DNA of 64,000 bases from Kumtagia yinganensis (GCF_040081985.1 NZ_JBEBMH010000010.1:124001-188000); one strand, 5' to 3'. Positions 28,839-38,794 are shown, numbered from the stretch's first letter. Program-made: numbers and translations. Notes: generated by a model not told the origin, from the letters alone.

Positions 28839-31100
28839 ATGCGGGAAGTCCAGGCATTCCCAATCGCCATCATCGACGAGGACTATGAGGGAAAGAACGC
28901 CGCAGGGCGCGGCATGCAGCAGCTCGCCGCCGCGATAGAAAAAGAGGGATTTCGCGTGGTGGGCGGCGTCACCTACAAGGACGCACAGCGCCTCGCCAAG
29001 ATATTCAACAACGAATCCTGCTGGCTGGTGTCCGTCGACGGTTCCGAGGACACGGCGACGAAATGGCAGGTCCTCGAGGAGGTGCTTGCGGCAAAGAGAA
29101 GCCGCAACGACCGCCTGCCCATCTTCCTGTTCGGCGACGAGATGACTGCCGAGATGGTGCCGGCGAGCGTGCTGAAACACGCCAACGCCTTCATGCGCCT
29201 GTTCGAGGATTCCTCGGAGTTCATGGCGCGCGTCATCGTGCGCGCTGCCGAACTCTATCTGGACCGGCTGCCGCCGCCGATGTTCAAGGCGCTGATGGAG
29301 TACACGCTCCAGGCGAGCTACTCCTGGCATACACCGGGCCATGGCGGCGGCGTGGCGTTCCGCAAGAGCCCGGTGGGCCAGCTTTTCTACGAATTCTTCG
29401 GCGAGAACACGCTGCGTTCCGACATATCCGTGTCGGTGGGTTCGCTGGGTTCGCTGCTCGACCATACCGGGCCGATCGCCGAGGGAGAACGCAACGCCGC
29501 GCGTATCTTCGGCGCCGACGAGACGCTGTTCGTGGTCGGCGGCACCTCGACCGCCAACAAGATCGTCTGGCACGGAACGGTGGCGCGCGGCGATCTCGTG
29601 CTCTGCGATCGCAACTGCCACAAGTCGATCCTGCATTCGCTGATCATGACCGGCGCGACGCCGATCTACCTGATCCCTTCGCGCAACGGCCTCGGCATCA
29701 TCGGCCCGATCTCGCGGGACCAGTTCACGCGCGAGTCGATCGAAAAGAAGATCGCTCAAAGCAAATTCGCCAAGGAGACGAACGGAAAAGTCCGCCTCAT
29801 GGTGATGACCAACTCGACCTATGATGGCCTCTGCTACAACATCGATGCCATAAAACAGTCGATCGGCGATGCGGTCGAAATCCTGCACTTCGACGAAGCC
29901 TGGTACGCCTACGCCAACTTCCATGAATTCTACGACGGTTATCACGGCATTTCGTCCGGCAATCCGGCCCGTTCGGAGAAGGCGATAACCTTCACCACGC
30001 ATTCGACGCACAAGCTGCTGGCGGCCCTGTCGCAGGCGTCGATGATCCATGTGCAGCATGGCGAGACCAAGCGGCTGGACATGGCACGCTTCAACGACGC
30101 CTTCATGATGCATACGTCGACCTCGCCGCAATACGGCATCATCGCTTCCTGCGACGTGGCGGCCGCGATGATGGAGCAGCCGGCCGGCCGCGCCCTGGTG
30201 CAGGAGACGATCGAGGAGGCGCTGAGCTTCCGCCGCGCCATGTCGGCCGTCAAAAAGCAGATCAAGGATTCGTGGTGGTTTGACGTCTGGCAGCCCGATG
30301 CGATCGCTGAGCGGCCCGCCGAAATCAAATCCGAATGGATCCTGAAGCCCGGCGAACGGTGGCACGGCTTCGAGGGGCTGGCCGAAAACCATGTTCTGGT
30401 CGATCCCATCAAGGTGACGATCCTCAGCCCCGGCCTCTCCGCCAATGGCGACATGCAGGATTTCGGGATTCCCGCGGCGGTCGTGGTGAAATTCCTGTCT
30501 TCGCGGCGGATCGAGATCGAGAAGACCGGGCTTTATTCGTTCCTCGTCCTGTTCTCGATGGGCATCACAAAGGGCAAATGGAGCACGCTCGTCACCGAAC
30601 TGCTGAACTTCAAGGACCTCTATGACGCCAATGCCCCGCTGAAGAACGTGCTGCCATCCCTGGCGGAGGCTCATCCCGATGCCTATGCGAGGATGGGCCT
30701 CAAGGATCTGTGCGACCTGGTGCATCGCACCTATCGCGAGGACAATCTGCCCAAGGCGCAGCGGGACATGTACACGACCCTGCCCGAGATGGCGATGCGG
30801 CCGGCCGACGCCTACGAGTGCCTGGTGCGTGGCAACGTCGAGAGCGTCGAGATCGACCACCTGATGGGCCGCACGCTGGGCGTGATGGTCGTCCCCTACC
30901 CGCCCGGCATCCCGCTGATCATGCCCGGCGAGCGGATCACGGCGGCGACGAAATCCATCCACGACTACCTGATCTACGCGCGGGACTTCGACAAGAAATT
31001 CCCGGGTTTCGAGACGGACATCCATGGCCTGCGCTTCGAGCATACGCCGAACGGACGCCGCTACCTGATCGACTGCGTTAAAGAGGGCGCGCGGCGATGA
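28839..31100 (+). CDS. adiA: Acid-type arginine decarboxylase (AdiA-like)
   Basis: 753 aa, close to AdiA length (about 755). A wing (receiver-like) domain covers roughly residues 1-130, the PLP fold-type I core about 135-420, and the C-terminal domain the remainder. SWHTPGHGGGVAFRKSPVG and THSTHKLLAALSQASMIH are present; the PLP lysine is K392. Arginine is decarboxylated to agmatine and CO2, consuming a cytosolic proton. GGAGG lies 5 bases before the ATG. Its stop overlaps the next decarboxylase start by four bases. Arginine rather than lysine is favoured by the YDGYHGISSGNPARSEKA segment and by the AdiC-like neighbour. Confidence 0.85.
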   Translation: MREVQAFPIAIIDEDYEGKNAAGRGMQQLAAAIEKEGFRVVGGVTYKDAQRLAKIFNNESCWLVSVDGSEDTATKWQVLEEVLAAKRSRNDRLPIFLFGDEMTAEMVPASVLKHANAFMRLFEDSSEFMARVIVRAAELYLDRLPPPMFKALMEYTLQASYSWHTPGHGGGVAFRKSPVGQLFYEFFGENTLRSDISVSVGSLGSLLDHTGPIAEGERNAARIFGADETLFVVGGTSTANKIVWHGTVARGDLVLCDRNCHKSILHSLIMTGATPIYLIPSRNGLGIIGPISRDQFTRESIEKKIAQSKFAKETNGKVRLMVMTNSTYDGLCYNIDAIKQSIGDAVEILHFDEAWYAYANFHEFYDGYHGISSGNPARSEKAITFTTHSTHKLLAALSQASMIHVQHGETKRLDMARFNDAFMMHTSTSPQYGIIASCDVAAAMMEQPAGRALVQETIEEALSFRRAMSAVKKQIKDSWWFDVWQPDAIAERPAEIKSEWILKPGERWHGFEGLAENHVLVDPIKVTILSPGLSANGDMQDFGIPAAVVVKFLSSRRIEIEKTGLYSFLVLFSMGITKGKWSTLVTELLNFKDLYDANAPLKNVLPSLAEAHPDAYARMGLKDLCDLVHRTYREDNLPKAQRDMYTTLPEMAMRPADAYECLVRGNVESVEIDHLMGRTLGVMVVPYPPGIPLIMPGERITAATKSIHDYLIYARDFDKKFPGFETDIHGLRFEHTPNGRRYLIDCVKEGARR

Positions 31101-33460
31101 TCCCTCGCGACGTGAAAGCTCCGACGGTCGCCATACCGTTCAACCATCTGTTGAAGATCGTCGCCATCGTCGACGAGAAGAACCCGCAGACGCGGGAACT
31201 GCTGGACCACATCGCCGCCGAAAATTTTGAGATCGAGATCAGCGATAATTTCGAGCGTGACGTTTCCGAGGATTCGGAGGTCGGCGCTTACATCGCCCTG
31301 GTCGATGGGGACCGCCTGCAGAGTGCGCGCGACCTGGCGCTCGCCGTGCGCGGCATCGGGTTCCAGACACCGCTGTGGGCGCTGGCGGATTCGCGAAAAC
31401 TTTCAGACATGGCTGTCCTCGACCTTACCGGCCAGGTCGACGGCTACATCTATCTCGGCCAGCAGACGCCGGCCTTCTACGCCAAGAAGGTGATCGCCAG
31501 CCTGATGATGTACGGGCGGACCCTGCTGCCGCCGTTCTTCGGCGGGCTGATGGCGTATGACGGCGAAGCCAACATCGCCTTCGACTGTCCCGGTCACCAG
31601 GGCGGGCAGTTCTACCGGAAATCTCCATCCGGCCAGCTCTTCTTCAAGCATTTTGGCGAGAGCATTTTCCGCAACGACCTGTGCAACGCCGATGTCGACC
31701 TCGGCGATCTGCTCATCCACGAGGGTCCGGCGGTCGAGGCGCAGCGCTACGCGGCAAAAGTGTTCGGCGCCGACAAGACCTACTTCGTGCTCAACGGCAC
31801 GAGCACCTCCAACAAGATCGTGGCGAACGCCGTACTGAAGCGCGGCGACCTGGTCCTGTTCGACCGCAACAACCACAAATCCCTGCACCAGGGCGCTCTG
31901 GTCCAGGCCGGCGCCATACCGGTCTTCCTGCCGACGGCGCGCAACGCCTTCGGCATGATCGGCGCGGTCGACTGGGATGCCTGGGACGAGACCTATCTGC
32001 GCGACCAGATTCGCGCCAATCCCCTGCTCAAGGACAAGGCGCGTGCCGACGCGGAGCGGCCGTTCCGGCTGGCCTGCATCCAGCTCGCGACCTATGACGG
32101 CACCGTCTACAACGTCCGCAAGGTCTTGGAGAAGATCGGCCACCTCTGCGACTACGTGCTCTGGGACGAGGCGTGGATCGGCTACAACGCTTTCCATCCG
32201 CTGTTCGAAGACCACAGCCCGATGCGGCTGGAAGCGCCCGGTCCGCAGATGGCCGGACTGTTCTCCACCCAATCCGTACACAAGCAGGGCGCCGGTTTCT
32301 CGCAGGCGTCGCAAATCCACAAGCGGGACGACCACATCCGAGGCCAGCGCCGCTATGTTGAGCACAAGCGGTTCAACGAGTCGTTCCTGATGAACGCCTC
32401 GACATCGCCGTTCTATCCGCTGTTCGCCTCCATCGAGGTCAACGCCAAAATCCACGAAGGCAAGGCCGGCGAGATGCTCTGGGACCGGTGCATCGCGCTG
32501 GGCATCGAATGCCGCAAGAAGTTCCGCGAATTCGGCCAGTACTATCGCGAGAACGGCCGGGACGAACAGGAGAAGTGGTTCTTCGACCCGTTCGTGCCCG
32601 ACAAGGTCACGATCCGCAATTCCGAGTTTACGCAAGACGTCACCGACGCTCCCTGGGAAAGCCTGCCCACCGACGTTCTCAAGCGCGAGCAGCAATGCTG
32701 GAATTTCCATCCGCAGGCGCGCTGGCATGGCTATGCGGGTTACGTCGACGGTTACGCGATGGTCGACCCCAACAAGCTGGCCTTGCTGACACCGGGCATC
32801 GACCGCGAAACCGGCGACTATCTGGGCTTCGGCGTGCCCGCGACCGTAGTCGCCAACTACCTGCGTGAGCAGCGGGTGGTGGCCGAGAAATGCGACCTCA
32901 ACAGCGTGCTGTTCCTGATGACGCCCGCGGAAGACGAGAGCAAGCTCAACACGCTGATCGCAAAGCTCGTCCGTTTCAAGAATCTCTGGGATCGCGACGC
33001 CCCACTGGCGGACGTGCTGCCAACCGTCTGCGCGGCCAATAGCGCACGCTATGCAGGGTACACGATCCGCCAGATCTGCAACGAGATGCACGACTTCTAC
33101 CGCTCCGCCAACATCAAGGACCTGCAGCGGCGATGCTTCCGCGCATCGAGTTTCCCGGAACTCGCCATGTCGCCCGAGGATGCCTACGCGGCGCTGGTGG
33201 CCAACGACGTGGACTATGTCTCCCTGGATGACATCAGGGAGCGCGTGTCGGCCACGCTTGCGCTGATATACCCGCCCGGCATCGGCGTGATCGTGCCCGG
33301 CGAGCGCTGGGACGAACGCGCCCAGCCGATGCTGGATTATTTCCATGCCTTCGAGGAATCGTTCAACCGGTTCCCGGGCTTCAACTACGAGGTGCAGGGC
33401 GTCTTCCAGGAGAAGATCGACGGCCGCATCAAGTTCCACACCTACGTGGTCCGAGAGTGA
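31097..33460 (+). CDS. Second acid-type basic amino acid decarboxylase, probably ornithine
   Basis: 787 aa of the same Orn/Lys/Arg decarboxylase class: wing domain, PLP core with FDCPGHQGGQFYRKSPSG and LFSTQSVHKQGAGFSQASQ (PLP lysine K396), and a long C-terminal domain. It is longer than and clearly diverged from its upstream partner, with insertions near residues 310-330 and 460-540. The following gene is PotE-like, the usual partner of inducible ornithine decarboxylase (SpeF), so ornithine to putrescine is the favoured reaction. Arginine cannot be excluded. ATGA overlap with the previous gene suggests coupled translation. Confidence 0.8.
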   Translation: MIPRDVKAPTVAIPFNHLLKIVAIVDEKNPQTRELLDHIAAENFEIEISDNFERDVSEDSEVGAYIALVDGDRLQSARDLALAVRGIGFQTPLWALADSRKLSDMAVLDLTGQVDGYIYLGQQTPAFYAKKVIASLMMYGRTLLPPFFGGLMAYDGEANIAFDCPGHQGGQFYRKSPSGQLFFKHFGESIFRNDLCNADVDLGDLLIHEGPAVEAQRYAAKVFGADKTYFVLNGTSTSNKIVANAVLKRGDLVLFDRNNHKSLHQGALVQAGAIPVFLPTARNAFGMIGAVDWDAWDETYLRDQIRANPLLKDKARADAERPFRLACIQLATYDGTVYNVRKVLEKIGHLCDYVLWDEAWIGYNAFHPLFEDHSPMRLEAPGPQMAGLFSTQSVHKQGAGFSQASQIHKRDDHIRGQRRYVEHKRFNESFLMNASTSPFYPLFASIEVNAKIHEGKAGEMLWDRCIALGIECRKKFREFGQYYRENGRDEQEKWFFDPFVPDKVTIRNSEFTQDVTDAPWESLPTDVLKREQQCWNFHPQARWHGYAGYVDGYAMVDPNKLALLTPGIDRETGDYLGFGVPATVVANYLREQRVVAEKCDLNSVLFLMTPAEDESKLNTLIAKLVRFKNLWDRDAPLADVLPTVCAANSARYAGYTIRQICNEMHDFYRSANIKDLQRRCFRASSFPELAMSPEDAYAALVANDVDYVSLDDIRERVSATLALIYPPGIGVIVPGERWDERAQPMLDYFHAFEESFNRFPGFNYEVQGVFQEKIDGRIKFHTYVVRE

Positions 33461-33493
33461 CCGGCCGGGGCGAGACACTGGGGAGGACTGGCT

Positions 33494-34852
33494 ATGGCTG
33501 AACAGCCCAAACGCATGAACCTGATCCAGCTGACCTTCATCGTCGCGGTCAACATGATGGGATCGGGCATCATCATGCTGCCGACCAACATGGCCAAGGT
33601 CGGCGCGATATCGCTTTTGTCCTGGATCGTCACCGCGCTCGGATCGATGGCGATCGCCTACGGCTTCGCCCAGGCCGGTCTCTTCAACCAGCGGCCGGGC
33701 GGCATGTCGGCCTATGCGGAAGATGCCTACGGAAAGCCGGGCTACTTCCTCGTCTTCCTGCTGTATTTCCTGTCGCTGGCGATAGGCAACGTGGCAATCG
33801 GCATCTCGGCCGTCGGCTATCTTGCCGGCTTCTTCCCCTGGCTGTCGTCCACGCCCATGGCGACCTGCATCGGACTGATTGCCCTGCTCTGGCTGACAAC
33901 CTTCGCGAACTTCGGCGGCCCGAGCATCACGGGTCGCATCGGCGCCATCACTGTCTGGGGCGTGATCATCCCGGTTGCCGGCATCTCCATCATCGGTTGG
34001 TTCTGGTTCAGCTCGGCGACATTCGCTCAAGCTTGGAATCCGAACGGGCTGTCGATCGCAGAGGGCATGGGATCCAGCATCGCGCTGACGCTCTGGGCTT
34101 TTCTTGGGATGGAATCCGCCGCTCAGAATTCCGCGGCGGTCGAGAATCCGAAACGCGACGTGCCTCTTGCATGTCTGTTCGGCACGCTCGGCGCCGCGGT
34201 CATCTACATTCTGTCGACGACCGTCATTCAGGGGATAGTGCCGAATGCCGACCTGGCCAAATCGACAGGGCCGTTTGCGCTGGCCTATGCGCAGATGTTC
34301 AGCCCGTTCGTTGGATCGATCATCATGGCGCTCGCCATCCTCGCCTGCCTCGGTTCGCTGCTCGGTTGGCAGTTTACGATCGCCATGACCGGCAAGGCGG
34401 CAGCGGATGAGCGCATGTTTCCCGCCTTCTTTACCAAGGTGAACAGCATGGGCGCGCCGGTGACAGGAATGATCGTGCTCGGCGTCGTCCAGACAGCTTT
34501 GGCGCTGATGACGATATCGCCCACCCTGAGCGAGCAATTTTCCGCCCTGGTCAATCTCGCGGTCGTGACCAACGTGATACCTTACATCATCTCTCTGTCG
34601 GCACTGATCATCATGATGAAGTCGGCTGGCGTGAGCGGCGCAAAATATAGTTTCAACGTGGCCATCACCCTGGTGGCGATGCTCTACAGCACCTACGCGC
34701 TCTATGCTTCCGGCCACTCGGCCGTCATGGGCGGCATGCTGGTGACAGCCATCACCTTCATCATCTGGGGTTTCATCGCTCCCCGTTTCTCGGCCAAGAC
34801 CCAGGCTGCGGGCAGGTTCGCGCCCGCAGCGTCCGGACTTGCCGCAGAGTAG
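33494..34852 (+). CDS. potE: PotE-like putrescine/ornithine antiporter
   Basis: 452 aa APC-family membrane protein starting MAEQPKRMNLIQLTFIVAVN, with MMGSGIIMLPTNMA in TM1 and about 12 helices. The pattern LWAFLGMESAAQNSAAVENPKRDVPLA is typical of PotE/CadB exchangers. It probably exports putrescine in exchange for ornithine, completing the proton-consuming cycle with the decarboxylase 33 bases upstream. GGGGAGG precedes the start. The exact substrate pair is inferred from the neighbour. Confidence 0.83.
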   Translation: MAEQPKRMNLIQLTFIVAVNMMGSGIIMLPTNMAKVGAISLLSWIVTALGSMAIAYGFAQAGLFNQRPGGMSAYAEDAYGKPGYFLVFLLYFLSLAIGNVAIGISAVGYLAGFFPWLSSTPMATCIGLIALLWLTTFANFGGPSITGRIGAITVWGVIIPVAGISIIGWFWFSSATFAQAWNPNGLSIAEGMGSSIALTLWAFLGMESAAQNSAAVENPKRDVPLACLFGTLGAAVIYILSTTVIQGIVPNADLAKSTGPFALAYAQMFSPFVGSIIMALAILACLGSLLGWQFTIAMTGKAAADERMFPAFFTKVNSMGAPVTGMIVLGVVQTALALMTISPTLSEQFSALVNLAVVTNVIPYIISLSALIIMMKSAGVSGAKYSFNVAITLVAMLYSTYALYASGHSAVMGGMLVTAITFIIWGFIAPRFSAKTQAAGRFAPAASGLAAE

Positions 34853-34872
34853 GCGTCGAGAGGAGATCGGTC

Positions 34873-35808
34873 ATGTCCAACGAATGGAACATTCCCCGCC
34901 GGTATCGGGTCCTGGCCTCCCTCGCCGCCGGGCTGGCGCTCGCATCGACGCTTCTCGGAGCCACGTCCGCGCAAGCGGCGGCCCTCGACAGGATCCGCCA
35001 GGCAGGCAAAGTGACCTTTGGCTACTGGGCGGACGCACGCCCATTTTCTTTCGCGGAAGGAAGCAGCGAGCCGGCCGGTTATTCGGTTGCCCTGTGCGGC
35101 AAGGTGGCCGAACAGATCAAGGCTGCACTGGGCATGGCCGAGTTAGGCGTCGAGTGGGCGCCGATAGCACTCGGTGAGCACTTCACGGCGCTCGAACAGG
35201 GCAAGATCGACCTGCTGTGCGCAAGCTCTTCCGTGACGCTGGACAGCCGGAAGCAGGCTTCTTTCTCCATTCCCATCTATCCCGGCGGCATCGCGGCAAT
35301 GCTGCGGGCCGACTCGTCGAAGGCGTTGCAGGATGTGCTTGCCGGGCGACCGGCTTCAGGCCCTATCTGGCGCGGCTCGCCGGCCCAGATCGTGACCGGC
35401 AAGACATTCTCGGTGGTCAAGGACACCGCGGGAGAGACCTGGCTTTCGGAGCGGCTCCAGCATTTCCAACTCACAGCCACCGTTGTTCCCGTTGCCGACT
35501 ACAAGGCAGGGGTGTCGAGCGTGCTGGATGGCACGTCGAACGTCTTCTTCGGAGAACGTCCTACTCTGATCGAAGCCGCCGCGGGCAGCCCGTCGCCTGA
35601 CGACCTGATCATCCTCGACCGGCTGTTCACGTCCGAGCCTGTCGCCCTGGCGATGGCGCGGAACGACGACGATTTCAGGCTGGTGGTGGATCGCGCGTTG
35701 AGCGAGTTCTTTCCGTCCACGGACTTTCGGGAACTCTACACCAAGTGGTTCGGCGCGCCCGACGACAGGATCGTCACCTTTATCCGCCAGAGCGCCCTGC
35801 CGGAGTAG
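34873..35808 (+). CDS. Periplasmic amino acid-binding protein (SBP family 3), orphan
   Basis: 311 aa. The signal peptide is hydrophobic (VLASLAAGLALASTLLG) and ends near SAQAA. The mature start LDRIRQAGKVTFGYWADARPFSF and later GYSVALCGKVAEQIK match polar amino acid-binding proteins of ABC uptake systems. The second lobe contains DTAGETWLSERLQ and DRALSEFFPSTDFRELYTKWFG. No permease or ATPase genes follow, so it either works with components elsewhere or has a sensing role. It starts 20 bases after potE, so it is probably in the same operon. Confidence 0.82.
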   Translation: MSNEWNIPRRYRVLASLAAGLALASTLLGATSAQAAALDRIRQAGKVTFGYWADARPFSFAEGSSEPAGYSVALCGKVAEQIKAALGMAELGVEWAPIALGEHFTALEQGKIDLLCASSSVTLDSRKQASFSIPIYPGGIAAMLRADSSKALQDVLAGRPASGPIWRGSPAQIVTGKTFSVVKDTAGETWLSERLQHFQLTATVVPVADYKAGVSSVLDGTSNVFFGERPTLIEAAAGSPSPDDLIILDRLFTSEPVALAMARNDDDFRLVVDRALSEFFPSTDFRELYTKWFGAPDDRIVTFIRQSALPE

Positions 35809-35907
35809 GAACTTGAAGCTTTGCTCGGCATTGAATCACCTTTGCGGCAATCACGGTCGGATCTTTGGTATTGTAGTTGCGTCAACATGATTCGAAGGGG
35901 ACGATTC

Positions 35908-36762
35908 ATGACACAGATTTTGTTCCATCTGTCGCCTGGCGTGTATAAGACAGCCGTCTTTCTCGCTATACTTGCACTCTTCGGAAGCCAGGGGGCGACG
36001 TCCGCCTCGGCCGCGGAGCAGGATATCGCGCCCGGCGAGGAATACGCCCCGCTCGCGACCACGCCCGGTGTTCCCTTCGACATCGCCTTTGGAATCTCGC
36101 TGACGACCGACTATGTCTCGCGCGGCATAACCAACAACAACAGCTCGCCGGCAGTCCAAGGCTATGTCGAGCCGTATATCGAACTGCCCAATCTCGGCAC
36201 CGCCTATGTGAACGTCTGGGCTTCCAATGTCGACTACGGCGAAGGATTCGAGGGCGCGGAGATCGACGTCGCGGCAGGCATCAGGCCCCAGTTCGGCCAG
36301 CTTTCCCTGGACGTCGGCTATGTCCATTATTTCTATTCGCCCGAACACGTCAGTCCGGACTACGGCGAAATCTTCGCCAAGGCCGACTATAATTTTGATG
36401 ACAAGCTCACGGTCGGCGGCCGCGTGTTCTTCGCACCGGACTACAACCAGAGCGGAAACACAGCCACATGGGTCGCAGCCGGCGTCAGAGTGCCGTTGCC
36501 CCACGACTTCTCGATCTATGGCGGCATCGGATACCAGTTCTTCGAAGACCCCGACGCTTTCGAGCAGTTCGCCTGGACAGCGGGCCTCTCCTACAACTGG
36601 AAGGCCGTCACTTTGGATCTGCGCTACTGGGGCACGGATCTGTCGGACAACGAATGCGTCGCCCGCAGCGGCTTCGCGGACGGTTGCGACTCCCGCGTCG
36701 TCGCGACGATTTCCTTCGACACGAGCTTCTCGGAGGTCCGGGACTGGATGACGGGCAAATAG
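35908..36762 (+). CDS. TorF-family putative outer membrane porin
   Basis: 284 aa from MTQILFHLSPG, preceded by AGGGG; an ATG at 35887 is possible. The signal peptide ends near SASAAEQD. The start of the barrel, FGISLTTDYVSRGITNNNSSPAVQGYVE, is the hallmark of the TorF/MSMEG-type Gcw_chp family. About 200 residues of alternating strands follow. It ends DTSFSEVRDWMTGK, without the usual terminal Phe. Following the binding protein in the same direction, it may supply the outer membrane step for amine or amino acid passage; this is inference. Confidence 0.75.
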   Translation: MTQILFHLSPGVYKTAVFLAILALFGSQGATSASAAEQDIAPGEEYAPLATTPGVPFDIAFGISLTTDYVSRGITNNNSSPAVQGYVEPYIELPNLGTAYVNVWASNVDYGEGFEGAEIDVAAGIRPQFGQLSLDVGYVHYFYSPEHVSPDYGEIFAKADYNFDDKLTVGGRVFFAPDYNQSGNTATWVAAGVRVPLPHDFSIYGGIGYQFFEDPDAFEQFAWTAGLSYNWKAVTLDLRYWGTDLSDNECVARSGFADGCDSRVVATISFDTSFSEVRDWMTGK

Positions 36763-37441
36763 GCCGCGGATAATGTCTTGCGGGCCTGCTCCGTATGGAG
36801 CCCGCGAGACGCGATAGAGCGTGACGACATGATCGGCGGTCATTGTAAATCCGTGGCTGCAAACCCGGCGCACTTCATCGTCGCCACGCCCTGCCTTTGC
36901 AGTCTGGCCATTGGTCGAGGGTGGGAAGCGGGGCGCGAAGCCGAGCCTCTCAAAGTTTATAGACGTGGCGCGAACCTCGCGCCCCGCCGGCGTGCTTGCC
37001 CGACCGCTGATACCGCCCACTCGATCCGGGGCGCGTCGTCGCGATCTGGGGCCCGGGCGTAAAGGCTCTCGCCAGGCCGCGCACCGTTACGCGGCCATCC
37101 CGGCGCCGTCGCTCTCCCCTGATACCCGGTGCGCACCAGGTTTCCCGCGAGAGTGATGGCGGAAAGCATAAGCGAGCCGGAAGAGGCGGGGACGGGAAAC
37201 GATCGGAAAAATCTCCGGCATTAATGATATCAAAGGCTTGTACGAAATCTGCAAAAAATCGGCCGATTCGATTCCCCGCTTTGTGGCTTATGACGCAAAT
37301 AACGAGAGCGGCGATGCCCGCCGCGAGGCTCAATCGACACGTCCGAAATTTGGGATCGCCATGCCCTTTTTGGTGTCCTTCAACCTCCGCATCGCGCCAG
37401 CCGCTTCCCAGAGACATTCCCTGATGACGCTCGTCGCCGGC
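36763..37441. other. Gene-poor region with G+C-rich hairpins
   Basis: About 680 bases. It holds GGCGCGA (36967-36973) and TCGCGCC (36977-36983), a perfect 7-bp stem with a 3-base loop. A second stem, GGCCGCG/CGCGGCC, lies near 37076-37097. Short frames on both strands lack ribosome-binding sites or family resemblance. It may be the remains of an inserted or degenerated gene. I see nothing that I can name. Confidence 0.4.
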
Positions 37442-38794
37442 TCATTCCCTTTGAAGTCGTGAATATCGCCACTTGATCGCGACATGGACGGGGACGCCGG
37501 CAAGGATGAGCAGGAATCCGAGGAAGACTGTTTCGGCACCCGCTCCATAGACCGCCCAGACCGCGTAGACAAAGCCGACGAACCCAAGAACGGCGACCTT
37601 TAGCGTGCCGGGACGGGGGCTGAATCGACCCGTCCGCAGCGCTATCATCAATTCAGCGAGCGAACAGAGCGCGTAAGGCAACAGGCTCGACATGACCGCG
37701 AGCAGGATGATCGTATTGAAGGCGCCGACGAGGCCATGCGCGAAGTTCATGATGACAAGCAACGAGGCCAGCGCATTCGAGAAGATCAGCGCATTCGCCG
37801 GTGTGCCGAAGCGGCAGAGATGCCCCATGCGTTCCGGAAAGACGCGGTCGAGAGCCGCGCCGTAAGGCACCTGCCCGGTCAGCAGGGTAAATCCGTTGAG
37901 CGTGCCGAAAGTGGAGACGATGGCGCCGACGGCGACCAATACGCCTCCGATCTCTCCCCACATCTGGCGCGAAACTTCGGCCAGCGGCGCGGACGAGGTG
38001 GCCAGTCTCGCGGAAGGCACCACGCCAATGGCGACGGTCGTGACCGCGATGTAGAGCGCCGCCGCGATCAGCACGCCTCCGATTGTCGCCCGGGGAATGG
38101 TCTTGTCGGGATCGATGACCGACCCAGAAGGGACCGTTGCGGACTCAAGGCCGAGATAAGCCCACAGGGTCAGCGCCGCGGCTGCCGAGATGGCCGCAAG
38201 ATTGGATTGTCCGCTGGTGTTGAGCGGTGAAAAGTTCGCCGGATCGACCCAGAAGAAACCCACCGTCCCGATCAACCCCAGCGGAACCAGCTTCAATACG
38301 GTTGTGGCAATCTGGACAAGACCAGCGCCGGCCACGCCGCGGACATTAACCAGTGTGAGTATCCAGATGGCCGCCAGCGCAACCAGCAGACTGGAGGTGT
38401 TCGAGTCCCTGATCGCCGGAACCAGATATCCAACATATCCGGCCAGCGCGACCGCGACCGCTGCATTGCCGGTCCAGAGCGCGATCCAATAACCCCAGGC
38501 GATGATGAACCCGGCGAATTCACCGTAACCCGCTTCGGTATAGGCGTAGGGGCCGCCGGTCTTGGTCACGATCCGCGACAGCCTGCCGAAAATGATCGCG
38601 AGCACCAGCGCGCCGAGCGATGTCACCACCCATCCGGCCAGCGATATAGGCCCGAAGGCCGCCAGCGATGCGGGAAGCAGGAATATGCCCGATCCGATCA
38701 TGTTGCCGACGACGAGGGCCGTGCATGCGGCAAGTCCAAGTCCGCCGGATGCATCCTGAGCCGTTTCCGTGGTCGCGCTGCCTCGTCGCGACAT
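37442..38794 (-). CDS. Second AdiC-like amino acid antiporter
   Basis: 450 aa APC-family protein with about 12 helices, starting MSRRGSATTE (a TTG codon lies just before this ATG). TM1 reads ACTALVVGNMIGSGIFLLP, and the TM6 region WAYLGLESATVPSGSVIDPDKTIPR closely matches that of the other copy at 27117-28439. Both belong to the arginine/agmatine-type exchangers. It faces the decarboxylase operon from the other side, on the opposite strand. Separate regulation or a different substrate pair is possible. Confidence 0.8.
   Translation of the reverse strand: MSRRGSATTETAQDASGGLGLAACTALVVGNMIGSGIFLLPASLAAFGPISLAGWVVTSLGALVLAIIFGRLSRIVTKTGGPYAYTEAGYGEFAGFIIAWGYWIALWTGNAAVAVALAGYVGYLVPAIRDSNTSSLLVALAAIWILTLVNVRGVAGAGLVQIATTVLKLVPLGLIGTVGFFWVDPANFSPLNTSGQSNLAAISAAAALTLWAYLGLESATVPSGSVIDPDKTIPRATIGGVLIAAALYIAVTTVAIGVVPSARLATSSAPLAEVSRQMWGEIGGVLVAVGAIVSTFGTLNGFTLLTGQVPYGAALDRVFPERMGHLCRFGTPANALIFSNALASLLVIMNFAHGLVGAFNTIILLAVMSSLLPYALCSLAELMIALRTGRFSPRPGTLKVAVLGFVGFVYAVWAVYGAGAETVFLGFLLILAGVPVHVAIKWRYSRLQRE

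Noticed and set aside
28746..31043. 765-codon minus-strand frame opposite the AdiA-like gene
   Set aside because: Antisense shadow of a clear PLP decarboxylase.
31403..34717. 1104-codon minus-strand open frame over the decarboxylase and potE genes
   Set aside because: It covers two well-recognised plus-strand genes and has antisense composition (Arg/Gly/Asp/His) with no family resemblance.
37238..37462. 74-aa plus-strand frame (MYEICKKSADS...)
   Set aside because: Its end overlaps the second AdiC-like gene on the opposite strand, it has no ribosome-binding site, and no family is recognised; possibly a gene remnant.
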